Shown piece after piece: positions 22,976-24,946 of a stretch of DNA of 24,946 bases. This stretch comes from an uncultured bacterium (GTDB lineage: Bacteria > Actinomycetota > Coriobacteriia > Coriobacteriales > Coriobacteriaceae). Within the stretch, counting starts at the first letter, position 1; each line of letters begins with the position of its first letter. Location of the stretch: positions 1 through 24,946 of the forward strand of contig CAJMOP010000017.1 of assembly GCA_905215115.1 (NCBI GenBank). Direction: 5' to 3'. The position numbers were made by a program, and so were the translations under genes. The notes below the pieces were generated by a model, which saw only the letters and a list, made by a program, of their open reading frames with translations, was not told where the DNA came from and did no database searches.

Positions 22976-23980
22976 CTAACGCAACATATGCGCGACCAGC
23001 TCGGCACGAGTTCCGATACCAAGCTTGGCATACACTCCTGATAGGCGGTTTTTAACGGTGCCCGGCGATACTCCCATATGACGTGCGATTTCGGCGTTGG
23101 TCCACCCACGACAGGCGAGCATGGCCATGGTGAATTCCGTGGTCGTTAGATCGTCGGCCACGTCCTCGCCCGAATCGGGGTTGTGGATGCGTCGCCAGCC
23201 GTAGCTGAATCGATACGTGATCTCGATGATGCGTGCGAAATCGTCAGGGTATTGCGATTTTAGGCATGCCTCGATGAGTCCCTGCAAAAGGCCATGGTGT
23301 TCGCCGATGAGTTCGATAAGGCCGTCGGGGCGCGCAATGTCCCAAGCGGCGCCAAAATGCGCTTTTGCGGCGTCGACGTCTTTGAGACTCATACAGGCCA
23401 TCGAAGCCGACAAGTGCAGGAATAGCTCCGAGATGGGGTAGCTTCCCTGTTTCATAATCAGGGCGTTTTCCGCCATGCCCAGGCTGCGGCCGTATTCGCC
23501 GCGCAGATACAACGCGTGCGCCATCACGTAGCTGGCGAACAGGCGCAGGCCTTCGGGCAGATGCGCCGCAAGTGGATAAAACTCTTCGGCAGAATACGGG
23601 GAAGGCAAGTGCAACAGGACGCTCGCGGCGGAGGCGAACAGGATATGCGTGGCGTGGACGGCAGACGATTCCTCGTCAGTTGGCGTATCGAGGATGCCCG
23701 CAAGGCAACGGCGGGCATCGGTGATACGGTTGAGCGACAGACTGGCATATCCGCAGATAAGGCATGCGGAATAGCGCAGCGCGGGGTCGGTGGCGTCAAG
23801 ATAGGGGCGTGCTGTCTCGGCGGCGAGTGTGGCCTGTCCGCGAAAGTACAGCGCTTCCGCCGTGGCGATGGTGCGTGAATCGGGGTCGGAAATGCCTGCA
23901 ACCGCAGCGTCAATCTGCCCCGGCACAAAGGCGGTGCACATCAACGGCATGGGAATGCGCGGGTAGCCATCGCAGTCCAT
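22976..23980 (-). CDS. LuxR-family transcriptional regulator with helical repeat sensor region
   Basis: The start is ATG 23980 (GGGAG upstream) rather than the in-frame ATG at 24007; length 334 residues. The last 60 or so residues are a LuxR/GerE helix-turn-helix: LTTTEFTMAMLACRGWTN, AEIARHMGVSPGTVKNRL, SGVYAKLGIGTRAEL. The rest is alpha-helical and TPR-like (ATAEALYFRGQATLAAE, ALYLRGEYGRSLGMAENAL). There is no receiver, membrane or P-loop domain, so it resembles a MalT/LAL tail without the ATPase. It lies 155 bases upstream of the surface-protein gene in the same direction and is the obvious candidate to control it. Confidence 0.88.
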   Translation of the reverse strand: MDCDGYPRIPMPLMCTAFVPGQIDAAVAGISDPDSRTIATAEALYFRGQATLAAETARPYLDATDPALRYSACLICGYASLSLNRITDARRCLAGILDTPTDEESSAVHATHILFASAASVLLHLPSPYSAEEFYPLAAHLPEGLRLFASYVMAHALYLRGEYGRSLGMAENALIMKQGSYPISELFLHLSASMACMSLKDVDAAKAHFGAAWDIARPDGLIELIGEHHGLLQGLIEACLKSQYPDDFARIIEITYRFSYGWRRIHNPDSGEDVADDLTTTEFTMAMLACRGWTNAEIARHMGVSPGTVKNRLSGVYAKLGIGTRAELVAHMLR

Positions 23981-24046
23981 CTTCCATCTCCCAACAGCTG
24001 GCAACATTAGCAGCCATTTTACCCCTGTTGATCGGGACTGGAATTT

Positions 24047-24127
24047 GTGGGTATCGCCTACGATTATGCCGAACGTATAAAGGAAGAGTCTATTGGCGAT
24101 GCTCCCAAGGTGGCTACCGAAGCCTAG
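24047..24127 (+). CDS. possible small ORF or gene tail of 26 codons
   Basis: GTG 24047 to TAG 24125-24127 reads VGIAYDYAERIKEE and on to APKVATEA. The composition is protein-like, but there is no clear ribosome binding site and the frame is closed by TGA shortly upstream. It may be a relic lying before guaA. No family is recognised. Confidence 0.2.
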   Translation: MGIAYDYAERIKEESIGDAPKVATEA

Positions 24128-24205
24128 CTGACCTCGACATTAGGAAAAATTGCCACCCCTGCAAAAAGCTCCGTCGCAGCGATGGGAAACGAACCTCGCT
24201 CTGCA

Positions 24206-24271
24206 TATAATGAGGTCATATGACGGTGCGTTTGCATACGTGTAGCGCATTCCCATCGAACCGAAAAGGAG
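24206..24271 (+). promoter_or_regulatory. guaA promoter -10 box and ribosome binding site
   Basis: TATAAT (24206-24211) is a perfect -10 box; the -35 side is weak. A leader of about 60 bases leads to AAAAGGAG (24264-24271), six bases before the guaA ATG. I see no purine-riboswitch fold in so short a leader. Confidence 0.55.
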
Positions 24272-24277
24272 CTTTGC

Positions 24278-24946
24278 ATGGATCCCAACAAGCGTCCCGA
24301 CGACATGGTGCGTATCACCACTCCCGAACTTGCCCAGGTGTTCATCGATGAGCAGGTTGCTGCAATCCGCGAGCAGATTGGCGACAAGAAGGTCCTGCTG
24401 GCTCTTTCCGGCGGCGTCGACAGTTCTGTAGTTGCGGCCCTGCTCATCAAAGCTATCGGCAAGCAGCTCATCTGCGTGCATGTGAACCACGGCCTGATGC
24501 GCAAGGGCGAGAGCGAACAGGTCGTCGACGTCTTCAAGAACCAGATGGATGCGAACCTGGTCTATGTCGACGCTACTGATCGCTTCCTGGAAAAGCTCGT
24601 GGACGTCGAGGAGCCCGAGGCCAAGCGCAAGATTATCGGCGCCGAGTTCATTCGCGTGTTCGAGGAGGAGGCCCGCAAGGTTGGCGACGAGGTCAGTTTC
24701 CTCGCCCAGGGCACCATCTATCCCGACATTCTGGAGTCGCAGGACGGCGTGAAGGCTCACCACAACGTTGGCGGCCTGCCCGAGGACCTGCAGTTTGAGC
24801 TCTGCGAGCCCGTCAAGCTGCTGTACAAGGACGAGGTGCGCGTCGTGGGTCGCGAGCTCGGCCTGCCCGAGAACATGGTCGAGCGCCAGCCGTTCCCCGG
24901 CCCGGGCCTGGGCATCCGCATCATCGGCGAAATCACCAAGGAACGC
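24278..24946 (+). CDS. guaA: GMP synthase, ATP pyrophosphatase part (5' portion; runs off window)
   Basis: GMP synthase turns XMP into GMP using ATP and ammonia from glutamine. The 223 visible residues start at ATG 24278 and contain the ATP pyrophosphatase P-loop LALSGGVDSSVVAALL (41-56), CVHVNHGLMRKGE, GTIYPDILES and the start of the dimerisation region ERQPFPGPGLGIR. The N-terminal glutamine amidotransferase domain of ordinary bacterial GuaA (about 190 residues, with a GGP...C nucleophile) is absent: the protein opens MDPNKRPDDMVRITTPEL directly before the pyrophosphatase domain. The layout is like the archaeal two-subunit enzyme. The gene continues past 24946. Confidence 0.93.
   Translation, partial: MDPNKRPDDMVRITTPELAQVFIDEQVAAIREQIGDKKVLLALSGGVDSSVVAALLIKAIGKQLICVHVNHGLMRKGESEQVVDVFKNQMDANLVYVDATDRFLEKLVDVEEPEAKRKIIGAEFIRVFEEEARKVGDEVSFLAQGTIYPDILESQDGVKAHHNVGGLPEDLQFELCEPVKLLYKDEVRVVGRELGLPENMVERQPFPGPGLGIRIIGEITKER

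Overview
The window looks like the chromosome of a high-GC Coriobacteriia member, most likely Collinsella or a close relative. This is inferred from protein style: a divergent type IIA topoisomerase pair, a short GuaA, a LuxR regulator next to a giant LPxTG-like surface protein, and HxlR/flavodoxin genes. No rRNA, tRNA or CRISPR array is visible.

Two kinds of DNA are joined. From 1 to about 12,500 is accessory sequence full of broken genes. From about 12,600 to the right end is intact chromosomal backbone. The accessory part begins with a minus-strand operon of three different SAM-dependent methyltransferases (211-2377) behind a palindromic operator. Next come an AT-rich stretch with a possible peptidase E remnant, a ToxN/AbiQ-like type III toxin gene broken by two one-base losses (2942-3389), and a yjdF gene with a long structured leader (3607-4159). 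A small graveyard of gene fragments follows (4170-4830).

The most striking region is 4420-10412. A cassette made of a minus-strand sirtuin operon and a divergent tetR gene is present twice in direct orientation. The right copy (7206-10412) carries three tandem Sir2-like genes. In the left copy the middle of the operon is gone. In its place sit two radical SAM genes of the 'radical SAM mobile pair' type, the first starting on an ATGA overlap with the stop of the truncated leading sirtuin. All three intact sirtuins lack the usual catalytic histidine. Both tetR copies are damaged, the left by an internal deletion and the right by a one-base loss in the DNA-binding domain.

Right of the cassette lie a cupin gene, a divergent HxlR regulator and a flavodoxin-like reductase (10409-11869), then a deleted AAA-type ATPase preceded by a phased 19-20 bp repeat array (11978-12510).

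The backbone part holds a topoisomerase operon (B subunit then A subunit, minus strand), a lipoprotein gene, a 1455-residue wall-anchored surface protein with a LuxR-type regulator upstream, and the 5' part of a guaA gene that starts directly at the ATP pyrophosphatase domain. All assignments come from reading motifs; no database search was run.
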